DNA of 64,000 nucleotides from Streptomyces sp. A 4/2 (lineage in GTDB: Bacteria; Actinomycetota; Actinomycetes; Streptomycetales; Streptomycetaceae), in contig NZ_CALNVW010000046.1 in assembly GCF_940670765.1 (NCBI RefSeq), positions 1-64,000 of the forward strand. Reading direction: 5' to 3'. Shown piece after piece: positions 32,269-41,353 of this stretch. The notes under the pieces are model-generated. The model ran no database searches. It was not told where the DNA came from and saw nothing but the letters and a program-made list of their open reading frames with translations. The translations under genes and the position numbers were made by a program. The stretch's first letter is position 1. Every line of letters starts with the position of its first letter.

Positions 32269-34988
32269 TGGGCACCAACTCCAAGAGCTCCCACTCCTCC
32301 TACGCCATAGCACCGGCCGGCGCTCCGGAGACCGCCGAGGGGAGTGAGGAGCTCGGCCTGGCCGCCGCGCCGGCGGAGCCCGAGCTCAGCGACGGCCTCG
32401 TCAAGGCGACGACCGACCTGATGGTCGCCATGGACAACCTGGACGCTCTCGCCGTCGGCAACGGCGTGGCGACCGGCAACTACCCGGAGCTGCCCGACGA
32501 CCCGGTCGAGCGGTACGACATCTTCGCCGACCAGATCATGGCCGCTCGGGAGGCCATCGAGAAGCTGAAGGAGGAGGGCGCCTCCGAGGAGGAGGTCAAG
32601 GCGCAGCTCGACGCCCTGCGTGCGCAGTCCCTGGCCTACCTCACCGCGCTCGACCCCGAAGAGCTGCAGCAGATCGCCGCCGCCAAGGGGTTCGAACACC
32701 CTGCCCTGGTCGGCCTGTCCGGAAAGGGCCAGCACCCCCTCGTCCACTGGCTCGACCCCTACTACAACGACGACATCCCGTCCAAGCAGAAGATCCAGGC
32801 AGCCGCGCAGACGCGGTACGCGCAGCTCGCCGCCGGGCAGACCGTCGGCGGGATGACCCTGGCGGACCTCCAGCAGATCGAGGGCACCAGCGGCGCCCCC
32901 GACGCGCCGGCCGGAACGTGGGCAGCGACGCCGGATCAGTTCAATGCCGCGGTGGACGCGTGGAACCAGGCGAGCCACGAGGCGGCCTACGCCAAGGGGG
33001 TGCTGGACAGCGACAAGCTGAAGAACCTCCTCGACGCGGAGAAGCAGGTCCTGACCGCGCACTCGCCCGACACCCCTGGCCTGGAGACGAAGAAGAACGA
33101 GATCCAGGTGTGGACCGGCGACCCCCTGGCGGTCGCCAAGATCAACCAGTCGACCGTGATGCCGCTGGTCCAGGAGGCGCTGGCGTCGGGGGACATGTCC
33201 CTGACCGAGGCCCAGCACCTCAAGCCAGTCGAGCTCGTCGGGCTGCTGCGCACGGGGACGCCCGAGGCTGAGAAGGAGGCGCTGAAGGCGACCGCTCAGG
33301 CGCGGAAGGACCAGCTCAAGGCGCTCGACAACGCGCTGGACGTCCATCAGGGCGGCAAGCAGGACATCCACACCGAGCTGACGCTGCCCGACCTGGCCGG
33401 CAGCCCCGAGGCCGCGGCCCAGGTCGCCTCGTGGGCGAAGAGCAGCGGCGAGCTGCACACGCTGCAGCAGGAGGCGCAGGGGTGGATCCACGAGACCCTG
33501 CAGTCTCCCGTCGACATCGGTTTCGCCAACCCCGCGCTCCTCAACACCCACCAGGTCGACCCGAAGGCGCTGACCACCGAGTTCAACGCGTGGGCGAAGA
33601 ACCAGAAGGTCGGGGATCTGCGTGCGGTGGCCGGCGAACTGGGGATGCCGGACCCGGGCAAGGCCAACCGTGCCCAGCTCCAGGGGTACATCGCCGCCAG
33701 CTTCAACCCCGCGCTGGACAAGGACGCGATCAACGCGAAGGTCCAGGCGACGGTGGCCAAGAAGCAGGCGGCCGCGGCCGCCAAGGCCGCGTCTCCGCTC
33801 GCCTCCGACGAGGCGGTCAACGCCCTCAAGTCCAAGCTCGCGAGCAGCACGGGCACTGCGTCCTCCCCGCCCGCGGTCGCCGCGGGTGCTGCGGGTTCCG
33901 GCGGTCTGACCCAGGAGAGCAAGGTCGAGGCCGCGATCAAGATGGGCGCCAGCCCCGTGCAGGCGCAGAAGCTGGCTCAGGCCGCCGCGGCGGGACCGGC
34001 GAAGCCGATCCCGAAGGCCCCGAAGAAGCCGGCCGCTCCGGGTTCGTTCAACGGGAAGGTCCAGGCGCTGATCGCCGGCCTCCAGCAGGTCAAGGCCACC
34101 GCTCAGGACGTGCCGGCCCGGATCGACTCCGATGTCGTCGGCTCGTGGGCCTTCGGTGCCGGGACGCCTGCCAACCTCGGGGGCACCTACAGCAAGTCCC
34201 TCCACGCCGCGCCGGACGGCTCCAGCTGGCTGTTCAAGGCGGACCACAACGGCGGGGTGATCGCCCACTCGGAGGCGGCCGCCTCCCACGCGCTCTCGCT
34301 GGGCGGTGTCCCGGCGGTCCCGGTGTATGTCAAGGAAGTGGGCGGCAAGGTCGGCAGTGTCCAGCCGATGCTCAAGGGCGCCAGTCACTTCGCCTCCGAC
34401 CCGCACAAGTGGTCGCAGTCGGACGTCGACTCGATCGTGCGCTCCCACGTCGGCTCATGGATCGTCGGCGACCACGACGGCCACCCGGCCAACGTGCTGC
34501 GGACCGCCTCGGGCGGCCTGGTGCAGATCGACCGAGGGCAGGCGTTCAAGCACTGGGGCAGCGACAAGCTCTCCCTCGGCTACGCCCCCTCCGGCGGAGG
34601 GTCGTACGACCCGGTCCACCAGAAGCTCTACTCCGCGGCGCTCGGCGGCGGCCTGGCCGACGGCGTCAAGGTGAATCACGCCGTCGTGCAGCCGGTGATC
34701 AAGAACTTCGAGGCGATCCCGGACAGCCAGTGGCGCTCCATGCTGCACTCCACCGCGTACGAGGGCGCGAAGGCCGGCAGCGGCGTGCACTGGGTGCCCG
34801 CGATGCGCAAGCAGGCCGCCAAAAAGCACGGCATCGCGGCCGCGAAGGTCAGCACCGAGCAGATCGCCGAGGCGTTCCTCGACCACGCCGTCGAGCGCAA
34901 GCAGAACCTCCGCAAGGCGTTCGCGGAGTTCTTCGTCAAGGACCTGAAGATGCCGCAGGCGGCGTCGCTGAAGCACGGAGCTGAGTGA
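32268..34988 (+). CDS. Giant protein with kinase-like C-terminus
   Basis: A 906-aa protein. It begins MGTNSKSSHSSYA, a tag shared with the next gene. Helical regions (about 40-600) with low-complexity Ala/Lys stretches follow. The C-terminal domain (about 600-800) is kinase-like of the HipA/PI3-4-kinase superfamily: SSWLFKADHNGG (phosphate-binding Lys), catalytic loop GDHDGHPANVL (from about residue 734; D..4..N) and metal site QIDRGQAF (about 753-760). The substrate is unknown. No signal peptide, no membrane helix. Actinophage minor-capsid and toxin proteins carry similar domains. Being downstream of a secretion operon with a shared tag suggests an effector delivered during conjugation (inference). 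Confidence 0.7.
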   Translation: MGTNSKSSHSSYAIAPAGAPETAEGSEELGLAAAPAEPELSDGLVKATTDLMVAMDNLDALAVGNGVATGNYPELPDDPVERYDIFADQIMAAREAIEKLKEEGASEEEVKAQLDALRAQSLAYLTALDPEELQQIAAAKGFEHPALVGLSGKGQHPLVHWLDPYYNDDIPSKQKIQAAAQTRYAQLAAGQTVGGMTLADLQQIEGTSGAPDAPAGTWAATPDQFNAAVDAWNQASHEAAYAKGVLDSDKLKNLLDAEKQVLTAHSPDTPGLETKKNEIQVWTGDPLAVAKINQSTVMPLVQEALASGDMSLTEAQHLKPVELVGLLRTGTPEAEKEALKATAQARKDQLKALDNALDVHQGGKQDIHTELTLPDLAGSPEAAAQVASWAKSSGELHTLQQEAQGWIHETLQSPVDIGFANPALLNTHQVDPKALTTEFNAWAKNQKVGDLRAVAGELGMPDPGKANRAQLQGYIAASFNPALDKDAINAKVQATVAKKQAAAAAKAASPLASDEAVNALKSKLASSTGTASSPPAVAAGAAGSGGLTQESKVEAAIKMGASPVQAQKLAQAAAAGPAKPIPKAPKKPAAPGSFNGKVQALIAGLQQVKATAQDVPARIDSDVVGSWAFGAGTPANLGGTYSKSLHAAPDGSSWLFKADHNGGVIAHSEAAASHALSLGGVPAVPVYVKEVGGKVGSVQPMLKGASHFASDPHKWSQSDVDSIVRSHVGSWIVGDHDGHPANVLRTASGGLVQIDRGQAFKHWGSDKLSLGYAPSGGGSYDPVHQKLYSAALGGGLADGVKVNHAVVQPVIKNFEAIPDSQWRSMLHSTAYEGAKAGSGVHWVPAMRKQAAKKHGIAAAKVSTEQIAEAFLDHAVERKQNLRKAFAEFFVKDLKMPQAASLKHGAE

Positions 34989-37243
34989 TGGGCACCAACT
35001 CGAAGAGCAGCCACGAGTCCTACGCTGTCTCCCCGACCGTTTCGACCGAGGCACCCCCGGCGGCGCCGAACCTCTCGGCTACCGGCCCCGAGCCGGTGAG
35101 CGAGATTGACCCGGCGCTGCTGGCGTCGATGCTGATGCCCGACTTCACCAGCGATGTGCCGCTCGCCGAGCAGGGCGGTGCATGGACAACCGACGGCGAG
35201 CCGGTGTTCGGCGGGCAGGCGGGCGGTGAGATGCCGCCGGCCGCAGAGCCCGAGGAGCAGCAGCCGGAGGCCGCGGGCGGTCCCGTGGACGAGGCTGATG
35301 AACACGAGGCCGCGCACGAGCCGGCCGAGGAGGAGAGCGCCGACCTCGCTCCCGCCGCCGAGGAGGACGCCGAAGGCGCAGCCGGAGCCGGGCCCGCGTT
35401 CGAGGAGGAGGTCGAGGACGAGCCGGAGGAGGAGCCGGAGGACGCCGATCCGCCGCTGACGCCCGTTCCGGATGCTCCGGTGGCCGGCGCAGCCCTCGGC
35501 ACGCCGATCCTGGTCGGAGGCGAGGACTTCCTCAACTCGCAGGCGGCGCTGGTCTCCTACATCTCCCCCGACGGTCCCCGCGAGGTGCTGCTCGCGCACG
35601 TCAGTGAGGAGGCCGAGGGCAAGCTGCTCGACGCGCTGAGCGTGTCGGGGACCAAGATGGTGAACGTCCAGGTCGAGGAGGAGACCAAGGAGCGGCTGGC
35701 GCTGGACAAGAAGGCCCAGCTCGCCGAGCTGGTGACCGCGGCGACGACCTCGGTTCAGCACAAGCTCAAGGGCGGCGACCCGATGTCCGAGGCTTCGATC
35801 CAGAAGCACCAGAAAGCCCTCGACGCCGTCAACGCAGTCCTTGCCTCGCCGAACCTGACGGACGACGAGAAGGCCATGGCCCAGTACTACCTGGACCAGG
35901 TCAACACCGTCGGCGAGAAGATCCAGAACGGCGGTGCGCCGATGGCGCACTTCGATCCGCACGGCCTGCCGGTCACCAAGATGGTGACCAAGCAGATACC
36001 GGCGCCGGCGGACGAGCCGGAGCCGGGAATGCTCACCGCGCAACTGCGCTCCGCCAGCCGCATCCAGGCCTCGCTCGACGGGCAGAGCGGCGAGTCGTCC
36101 TGGGACGGCAAGAGCCGCAACAAGGCCAACGGGAAGGAATACGCGATCGACCTGGGCGACGGCTGGAGCGCGGTGTACCGGCCGTACGCGGCCAACGACC
36201 CGCACAGCACCGAGTTCTCGATGCGTGGCCAGCTCGAGGTCCACGCCCCGGTCGGCGCCGGCCACGGCAAGCAGCTCGTCGACCGGCTAGAGCAACTGCA
36301 CCTGGTCAACGCCCCGATGACGGCCGCCGAGGGTGAATGGACCTATCTGTCCAATAATGTGACCGCACAGAACCTGGCGGCCGCTCCCGGGATGAAGGCG
36401 GCCTTCGAAGAGGCCAAGGGGCTGGAGGACCTGCAGGTCCAGGAGATCGTGCACCAGCGAGCCGAGACGCTGATCGGCCTGGGGGAGGACGAGCTCCACT
36501 ACCAGGTCAAGCGCATCCAGCTGGAAGCCGCGCAGAAGGTCCTGCCGAAGAAGGTGAAGGTGCTCAGGGAGGCCATCGCCAAGGCGACCGGCTTCGACAG
36601 CGGGGACGCGCTGGCGGCCAGCGCCGGGTACGACCCCACGCCCGCGACGTCCGGTGGCTGGCTGACGTGGTCCCGGTTCGACGTCACGGGCAAGACGGCG
36701 CAGATCAAGGAGGCGTACAAGGGCCGGTCGCTGACGCACAGCATCGGCAGCGGCGACATGGTCGCCCTGTTCGGCACCGGGGTGCTGGCCTCCACGGAGA
36801 AGCGCGCGGTCATGGGCATCGGCGGCGGGATCGGCATGTCCGAGCAGGCCGACAAGTACACGGGCGGGGCGAACTCCGTCTTCCTCCGCGTCTCGAACAC
36901 CCCGGCGTCGGGCTACGGCGGCCAGTTGATCTGGGACGACCCGTCCGTCCTGATGCGCCGGTCCGACTACTACGCCTACAACGGCGACAAGTACGGGGTC
37001 AGCCCGGACAAGAAAAAGGCGTCGGGACTGACCCGCGACCCTCTGAAGATCGCCACGCACAGCGCGTCCAACAACGAGATCATGTTCCGCGACGGCGTCG
37101 ACTTGTTGGGCGCGGAGGCGCCCAGCCGCATCGTCTGCCACTACGCGCACCAGCGCACCGCGCTGCTGGAGTCGTTCAAGGCCCGCGGCATCACCCACCT
37201 CGGCGGCAAGCCCGTCGAGGACGTCGTCAAGAGCAACCACTGA
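34988..37243 (+). CDS. Giant protein with ART-like C-terminus
   Basis: A 751-aa protein starting MGTNSKSSHESYA, the same tag as its upstream neighbour, with TGATG overlap. Residues of about 60-165 are Glu/Ala-rich and disordered. A middle module (EYAIDLGDGWSAVYRPYA... FSMRGQLEVHAP... EWTYLSNN) resembles one seen in actinophage MuF-type minor capsid proteins. The C-terminus (about 570-750) has RSLTHSIG, GVLASTEKR, TGGANSVFLRV and SNNEIMFRDGVDL, compatible with an ADP-ribosyltransferase-like fold. In that reading the H/S/E positions would be H in LTHS, S in LAST and E in NNEIMF. The enzymatic assignment is tentative; the shared tag and tandem arrangement are certain. Confidence 0.65.
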   Translation: MGTNSKSSHESYAVSPTVSTEAPPAAPNLSATGPEPVSEIDPALLASMLMPDFTSDVPLAEQGGAWTTDGEPVFGGQAGGEMPPAAEPEEQQPEAAGGPVDEADEHEAAHEPAEEESADLAPAAEEDAEGAAGAGPAFEEEVEDEPEEEPEDADPPLTPVPDAPVAGAALGTPILVGGEDFLNSQAALVSYISPDGPREVLLAHVSEEAEGKLLDALSVSGTKMVNVQVEEETKERLALDKKAQLAELVTAATTSVQHKLKGGDPMSEASIQKHQKALDAVNAVLASPNLTDDEKAMAQYYLDQVNTVGEKIQNGGAPMAHFDPHGLPVTKMVTKQIPAPADEPEPGMLTAQLRSASRIQASLDGQSGESSWDGKSRNKANGKEYAIDLGDGWSAVYRPYAANDPHSTEFSMRGQLEVHAPVGAGHGKQLVDRLEQLHLVNAPMTAAEGEWTYLSNNVTAQNLAAAPGMKAAFEEAKGLEDLQVQEIVHQRAETLIGLGEDELHYQVKRIQLEAAQKVLPKKVKVLREAIAKATGFDSGDALAASAGYDPTPATSGGWLTWSRFDVTGKTAQIKEAYKGRSLTHSIGSGDMVALFGTGVLASTEKRAVMGIGGGIGMSEQADKYTGGANSVFLRVSNTPASGYGGQLIWDDPSVLMRRSDYYAYNGDKYGVSPDKKKASGLTRDPLKIATHSASNNEIMFRDGVDLLGAEAPSRIVCHYAHQRTALLESFKARGITHLGGKPVEDVVKSNH

Positions 37244-37281
37244 GGCCATCGGCCCGTCCCGCCCAGAAGGAGAATGTCCAC

Positions 37282-37746
37282 ATGAGCACTACCTGGCAGA
37301 CCCGGCTCGCTGATGTCATCGCCGGCCGTCACAGCAGCAGCGGGGATCCGGTCGACGCCGGCGCGCAGCTGAGGGTGTTCGACGACGAGGGCACCGAGGT
37401 GTTCCTGCAGGCCCTCGCCCGTCACCACCGCGTCGACGAGGACGACCCGCAGTTGATATGGATACGGCCGCTGGTCGGCGGCGCGGAGTCCGCGGAACTC
37501 GGCTACCTGTTCAACCTCAGCGCGACCCGGCGCCGGGGCCTGAGCTGGACGCGGGCCCACCTGGAGGAGAACGGCGACGTCGCACTGCTCCTGCGGTCCG
37601 GCGAGACCGCGATCGTGCAGCCGGCCGAAGGCGACCTCCTGGCCGAGCTGCAGCGCTGGGACCGCTTCACCGACCGGCTCACCCGCGAGGAGGAAGCACA
37701 GCTCGACGCCCTGGACTCCGACTCGTGGCACGGGCAGTTCTCGTGA
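37282..37746 (+). CDS. Small acidic protein after effector-like pair
   Basis: A 154-aa soluble acidic protein with an AAGGAG ribosome site. The alternating pattern (LRVFDDEGTEVFLQALARHH, QLIWIRPLVGGAESAELGYLFNLSATRRRGLSW) suggests a small alpha/beta protein. No family recognised. It could be a cognate chaperone or immunity protein for the 751-aa protein, or a separate regulator. Confidence 0.6.
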   Translation: MSTTWQTRLADVIAGRHSSSGDPVDAGAQLRVFDDEGTEVFLQALARHHRVDEDDPQLIWIRPLVGGAESAELGYLFNLSATRRRGLSWTRAHLEENGDVALLLRSGETAIVQPAEGDLLAELQRWDRFTDRLTREEEAQLDALDSDSWHGQFS

Positions 37747-37868
37747 CCGCGGCCACGGCATCCGGCCGGCCCGGAGCGTCTTGGCATGATGGTCCCGCCG
37801 CCGGCACCTCGCTGGCGGCGCTCCGCCGGCGCCCGGGCCGGCGCCGAAGGAACGGAGGAGGTACCAGC

Positions 37869-38435
37869 ATGCGGACCACGCGACGCGGCGTCAGCAGCTT
37901 CGACGGCCGGCGCCTGGCGCTGGCCCGCGGTGGGCGTGGATTGACACCGAGCCAGCTGGCCTCCAAGGCCGCCGTCACCGTGACGGTCCTGAACCAGTAC
38001 GAGGCCGAGGAGCGTCTGCCGGATCCGGGCACGCTCTTGCGCCTGGCCAAGGCCCTCGACTGCCAGGTCGCCGACCTGTGCCGGCCGACCGTCGTGACGC
38101 TGCGGGAGCTGCGCGAGCGCTCGGGCGCCAGCCAGCCGGAGGCGGCCACGGCCGCTGGGCACAAGCGCAGCGCGTACGCGATGCTCGAGCAGGGACGCAC
38201 CAAGACTCTGGCGCCGCAGGCGGCCGAGGGTCTCGCCGCGCTCCTCGGAGTGGAACGCGATGCCGTGGAGGCCGCCCACGCCGCCTCGGTGGCCGGCCAG
38301 GCATCTCGGCCGGCGCCCCTTGTCCTGGAGGGGACTCTTCTGGACGGCCTGGCGGACCACTTCGGGATGGCCCCCGAGGACCTGCTCCACCTGGCACAGC
38401 GCGTCGCGGCCGGCGAGGGCGGTGAGTCACGATGA
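37869..38435 (+). CDS. Tandem XRE-type regulator
   Basis: A 188-aa DNA-binding protein with two consecutive XRE helix-turn-helix domains: residues of about 10-65 (GLTPSQLASKAAVTVTVLNQYEAEERLPDPGTLLRLAKAL) and about 75-135 (ASQPEAATAAGHKRSAYAMLEQGRTKTLAPQAAEGLAALLGV). The second is more diverged. One CCCCTTGTCC 10-mer lies inside the gene (38316-38325). Excellent ribosome site GGAGGAGG. Its stop overlaps the start of the HExxH gene (ATGA), an ImmR/ImmA-like pairing in which a metalloprotease cleaves the partner repressor. Confidence 0.85.
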   Translation: MRTTRRGVSSFDGRRLALARGGRGLTPSQLASKAAVTVTVLNQYEAEERLPDPGTLLRLAKALDCQVADLCRPTVVTLRELRERSGASQPEAATAAGHKRSAYAMLEQGRTKTLAPQAAEGLAALLGVERDAVEAAHAASVAGQASRPAPLVLEGTLLDGLADHFGMAPEDLLHLAQRVAAGEGGESR

Positions 38436-38854
38436 CCTACCACCGCGGTCACCCGCTGACCGTCGCCCGGCACGAGGCCCTGCTCAGCCGGCTCCCTCCC
38501 TGCGAGGCCCAGCTGCCGGTGGACACGCGTTGGCTCCGGGAGCGTGCCGAGCTGTTCCGCCAGGCGGCGGAGCGGCCGTTCGCCCTCACCTTCGACACGG
38601 CCTGGTATGCCGAGGTCACCGGCCTGGCCTTCCACCCCCACTACGTTGCCCAGGTCTACCGGGGGGAGACCGGCGCCCGCCTTGAGACGCCGCTCATGGT
38701 GATGAGCCTGAACATGGTGCCGACGAGGGAGGACGCCGATCGCGTGCTCGCCCACGAGTGCATGCACTTGAGGGTTCCCTCCTACGGGCACAAGCGGGAA
38801 GCGTTCGCCTGCGCGCAGGAGATCTTGGACCGGGTCGGTTCGCTCGCTGCATAG
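38432..38854 (+). CDS. Putative zinc metallopeptidase (HExxH)
   Basis: A 140-aa protein with AHECMHL, an HExxH motif at H108-H112, followed by PSYGHKREAF where a third ligand could lie. It resembles the small ImmA/IrrE-like peptidases that cleave XRE repressors, and it is translationally coupled to a tandem XRE gene. The N-terminal 60 residues resemble no known domain. Activity on the partner is inferred from the neighbourhood only. Confidence 0.65.
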   Translation: MTYHRGHPLTVARHEALLSRLPPCEAQLPVDTRWLRERAELFRQAAERPFALTFDTAWYAEVTGLAFHPHYVAQVYRGETGARLETPLMVMSLNMVPTREDADRVLAHECMHLRVPSYGHKREAFACAQEILDRVGSLAA

Positions 38855-38869
38855 CCTGCGCGGCACCCC

Positions 38870-38909
38870 CGTGCTCGGTGGCCTCCGGCCCGCGGAGGCA
38901 CCGAGCACG
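38870..38909. terminator. Hairpin terminator
   Basis: Stem CGTGCTCGGTG-G-CCTCCG with CGGAGGCACCGAGCACG (one bulged G) lies 16 bp after the metallopeptidase stop. It separates the left block from the motif A field. Confidence 0.75.
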
Positions 38910-38975
38910 GCCCGGCCCGGCTCCTGGAGTGCGGACCAGCGCTGGCAGTTCCGCCGGAAACAACAGCCCCGAGCA

Positions 38976-39004
38976 TTGCTTAATTCCATGAGTGTGCGTA
39001 TAGT
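38976..39004 (+). promoter_or_regulatory. Motif A promoter
   Basis: TTGCTT, spacer AATTCCATGAGTGTGCG (17 nt), TATAGT. It is the first plus-strand member of the motif A family. Confidence 0.75.
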
Positions 39005-39184
39005 CATTGCTGTGAGGGCGGGAGAGCACCTCACAGCGAAAACCACTCCGTAGGAGCCGCCTCGCGCGGCTCGCCCCTCCGCCACTCCCCCCGGGCGGCG
39101 GGGCCACGAGGCCCGGACCAGGCCACCCCCTCCCGGCCGGTCCGGGCCTCGCCCCCCTTCCGTGATCCCCGTCGAGGAGACGAC

Positions 39185-39691
39185 ATGCCCGGAACCATCA
39201 GCCCTGATCTGGACGCGATAGAGGACGCCGCTGTCCGGGCCGCCATCGCCCGCGCGACCGGCCTGGAATGCGGCACCCCGTCCGGCCCGGAGCCCACGAT
39301 CCTGGACTCGGACTCCGACTCCGAACTGGAGGGCGTGGCCGCACTGCTCCGCCACCGGCTCGGGCTGGACGACAGCACCCGGCTGAGCGTGTACGAGGAC
39401 GCCAACCACCCGCTGTTCCCCGGCGCGCAGCACTACCGCGCGGCCCGCGTCCAGCTCTCGCACGGCCGACGGCGCTACTTCTTCATCGCCGCCTACGAAG
39501 CCGGGACCGCCCGGCTGGCCTTCAGCGCGATCGCGCCGTGCTACGCCTGCCTCTCTCCGGTCCCCTCCGTCGCGATCGACTCCCTGGCGGACTTCGGCGA
39601 CTTGCTCATGCACGCCCGGGACCAGCGCGAGGCCCCGCAGTTCCGCTCCTCGCCCGTCCACCGCGCCCACTGCCCGGTGCGCGGCGACTGA
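39185..39691 (+). CDS. Hypothetical protein, motif A unit
   Basis: A 168-aa soluble protein with a GGAGA ribosome site. The first 70 residues are acidic and helical (DSDSDSELEGVAALLRHRLGL). The rest is a beta-rich domain with a possible metal site, CYACLSPVP... HRAHCPV. No family recognised. It is the only gene between a motif A promoter and a terminator. Confidence 0.65.
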   Translation: MPGTISPDLDAIEDAAVRAAIARATGLECGTPSGPEPTILDSDSDSELEGVAALLRHRLGLDDSTRLSVYEDANHPLFPGAQHYRAARVQLSHGRRRYFFIAAYEAGTARLAFSAIAPCYACLSPVPSVAIDSLADFGDLLMHARDQREAPQFRSSPVHRAHCPVRGD

Positions 39692-39735
39692 CCGGCTCGC
39701 CCCCGGCACCGCCCCCGGTGCCCCAGTACGTCCCA

Positions 39736-39766
39736 GGTGCCCTCGGCTCTTCGAGCCGGGGGCACC
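39736..39766. terminator. Hairpin terminator
   Basis: A 14-bp stem GGTGCCCTCGGCTC/GAGCCGGGGGCACC (one G-T pair) with a 3-nt loop. Confidence 0.75.
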
Positions 39767-39904
39767 CTGCATGAACGGCGCGCCGCACCCCCTACGCCGG
39801 CGCATCCCATCTGGTGTGGAACCCGTCCGGGCCGCGAGCGCTGACCTGTCCCCGTCGCGGCAGCGAGCCGACGTCGCCCGCCTCCACAAGAAGCGAGAGC
39901 AGCA

Positions 39905-40177
39905 GTGAACCCCTCTGCCCCTGCCACCGTCGTTGTGCATGTGAAGGCGGCCCGGACCGCCCTCTACGACCTCACCCTCCTCCTCAGCCTGCCCGAAGGT
40001 TCGAGCGCCGATCGCGCGGCGATCCGCAGCTACGTCGAAGACCTCCAGCCGGGCGTCCTGTCCGCCGCGTGCACCGACACCACGCTGGACCGGGTCACCG
40101 ATGTCGTGCTCGTCGACGTCCTCGGCATCGAGCCGTCAGGCCACGGCGCCGACCCGGGAGCCCGCGATGACCGGTGA
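39905..40177 (+). CDS. Small hypothetical protein, 90 aa
   Basis: A 90-aa protein starting at GTG 39905 with GAGAG upstream. A beta strand and helix at the start (TVVVHVKAARTALYDLTLLLSLP) suggest a small alpha/beta fold. No family recognised. It overlaps the next gene by 11 nt and has no motif A or B in front, so its promoter is not obvious. Confidence 0.55.
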   Translation: MNPSAPATVVVHVKAARTALYDLTLLLSLPEGSSADRAAIRSYVEDLQPGVLSAACTDTTLDRVTDVVLVDVLGIEPSGHGADPGARDDR

Positions 40178-40562
40178 CTCCCACGGCCCCTTCGGCCTCG
40201 TACTTCTCGACCCCAAGGCCCGGACCGGTGCGCCGTCGGATGACGGGTTCCGTAAGCGGTTGGCCGACTGGCTGCTGTTCATGGTCCCGATGTTCATCGC
40301 GGAGCAGCGGAACGCGACTGCCGACGAGATCGACCGCGCCCGCTCCGACGCTCTGGAGCAGATCGCCTCCCATGGCGACGACCTCCAGTTCGGGGGCAGG
40401 TACCAGAGCTCGTCCCGGACCGCACTGGCCAAGGGCTTCGCCGTCCTGGCCCGCGCCGAGGGCGGGGTCACCGCGCTCGGCGTGCACGCCTGCACCGCCC
40501 CGCACCCCTACTGCCCCGGCGAGCGAGCCACCACCCCCGACCTCTGCGAGACGATGAAATGA
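40167..40562 (+). CDS. Hypothetical protein before GP88 gene
   Basis: A 131-aa protein with GGGAG upstream of ATG 40167. The helical middle (KRLADWLLFMVPMFIAEQRNATADEIDRARSDALEQIASHG) and the end CTAPHPYCPGERATTPDLCE could bind a metal. No family recognised. Its stop overlaps the start of the GP88-family gene (ATGA), so the two are probably functionally linked. Confidence 0.6.
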   Translation: MTGDSHGPFGLVLLDPKARTGAPSDDGFRKRLADWLLFMVPMFIAEQRNATADEIDRARSDALEQIASHGDDLQFGGRYQSSSRTALAKGFAVLARAEGGVTALGVHACTAPHPYCPGERATTPDLCETMK

Positions 40563-41335
40563 CCACAACGCTGGCAACCGCCCCGGCAAAGAAGAAGCCT
40601 GCCGAGAAAAGGCTTCTCACGCAGAATTCACAGCTACGCAAGGAGGGTATCTTCAACTGGACTCTCCCGGCCTTCGTCATCAAACTTCCCGACGGCAAGA
40701 ATTTCAATGTGTGCAGCCAGGCCGGCGCGTGCGCATCTCTTTGCTACGCCCGAGTCGGGGCCTACAGGTTCAAGAACGTCCGCGCCGCTCATATTCGCAA
40801 TCTTCTGCTGTGCCGGGACTCTCCGAAGGAATGGGAGGAGCGTATGGCGAAGGAGTTGACGCACTCCCGCTACGACGGCAAGTGGATTCGCTTGCACGAT
40901 TCCGGAGATTTTTTCTCGGACGATTACTTGTCGGCATGGATGCGCATTATGAGGGGAGCGCCGACCGTTCGCTTCTACTGCTACACCAAGGAAATTTCCC
41001 GGTTCCGACGGCTGGTGGAGAGCGACGCCCCCGACAATTTCCTTTGGTGTTACAGCCTCGGCGGACGCGAGGATCACCTCATCGACCTCAAGAACGAGAG
41101 GCATGCCGACGTCTTCCCCGATGTGGAGGCGCTCATCGCCGCCGGATATTCCGACCAGACCGAGTCCGACCTCCTGTCGGTGCTCAGCGATTCACCCCTC
41201 GTCGGAATTCCAGCCAATCGGATTCCGCATCTTCTCAAGCTCCAGGGCGCGGACACATTCTCCAGCCGCCAGCGAGCCCTGGATGAGAAGAAAAGCCAGC
41301 GCACGACCGAGAAGGCATACCGCCTGGCAACGTGA
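40559..41335 (+). CDS. GP88-family protein (phage-type)
   Basis: A 258-aa protein fitting the Gene product 88 family of mycobacteriophages and actinobacterial mobile elements. Family traits visible are FNVCSQAGACASLCYARVGAY (Cys cluster near residues 50-70), WIRLHDSGDFFSDDYLSAWMRI and RFYCYTKE. The function of the family is not established; the Cys cluster suggests a metal or Fe-S site. Codon use is strikingly different from the neighbours, with many A/T-ending codons (aattca, tatt, gattac, ttttttc), pointing to recent acquisition from a lower-GC phage. It is followed by a terminator. Confidence 0.8.
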   Translation: MTTTLATAPAKKKPAEKRLLTQNSQLRKEGIFNWTLPAFVIKLPDGKNFNVCSQAGACASLCYARVGAYRFKNVRAAHIRNLLLCRDSPKEWEERMAKELTHSRYDGKWIRLHDSGDFFSDDYLSAWMRIMRGAPTVRFYCYTKEISRFRRLVESDAPDNFLWCYSLGGREDHLIDLKNERHADVFPDVEALIAAGYSDQTESDLLSVLSDSPLVGIPANRIPHLLKLQGADTFSSRQRALDEKKSQRTTEKAYRLAT

Positions 41336-41353
41336 CCGGATGCCCGACACCGG

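Larger units (their letters stand above)
38855..39184. other. Intergenic region with terminator and motif A
   Basis: 330 bp without a gene. It contains the hairpin at 38870-38909 and the motif A promoter at 38976-39004, leaving an untranslated leader of about 180 nt before the next start. The leader is G+C-rich with no riboswitch I can recognise. Confidence 0.6.
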
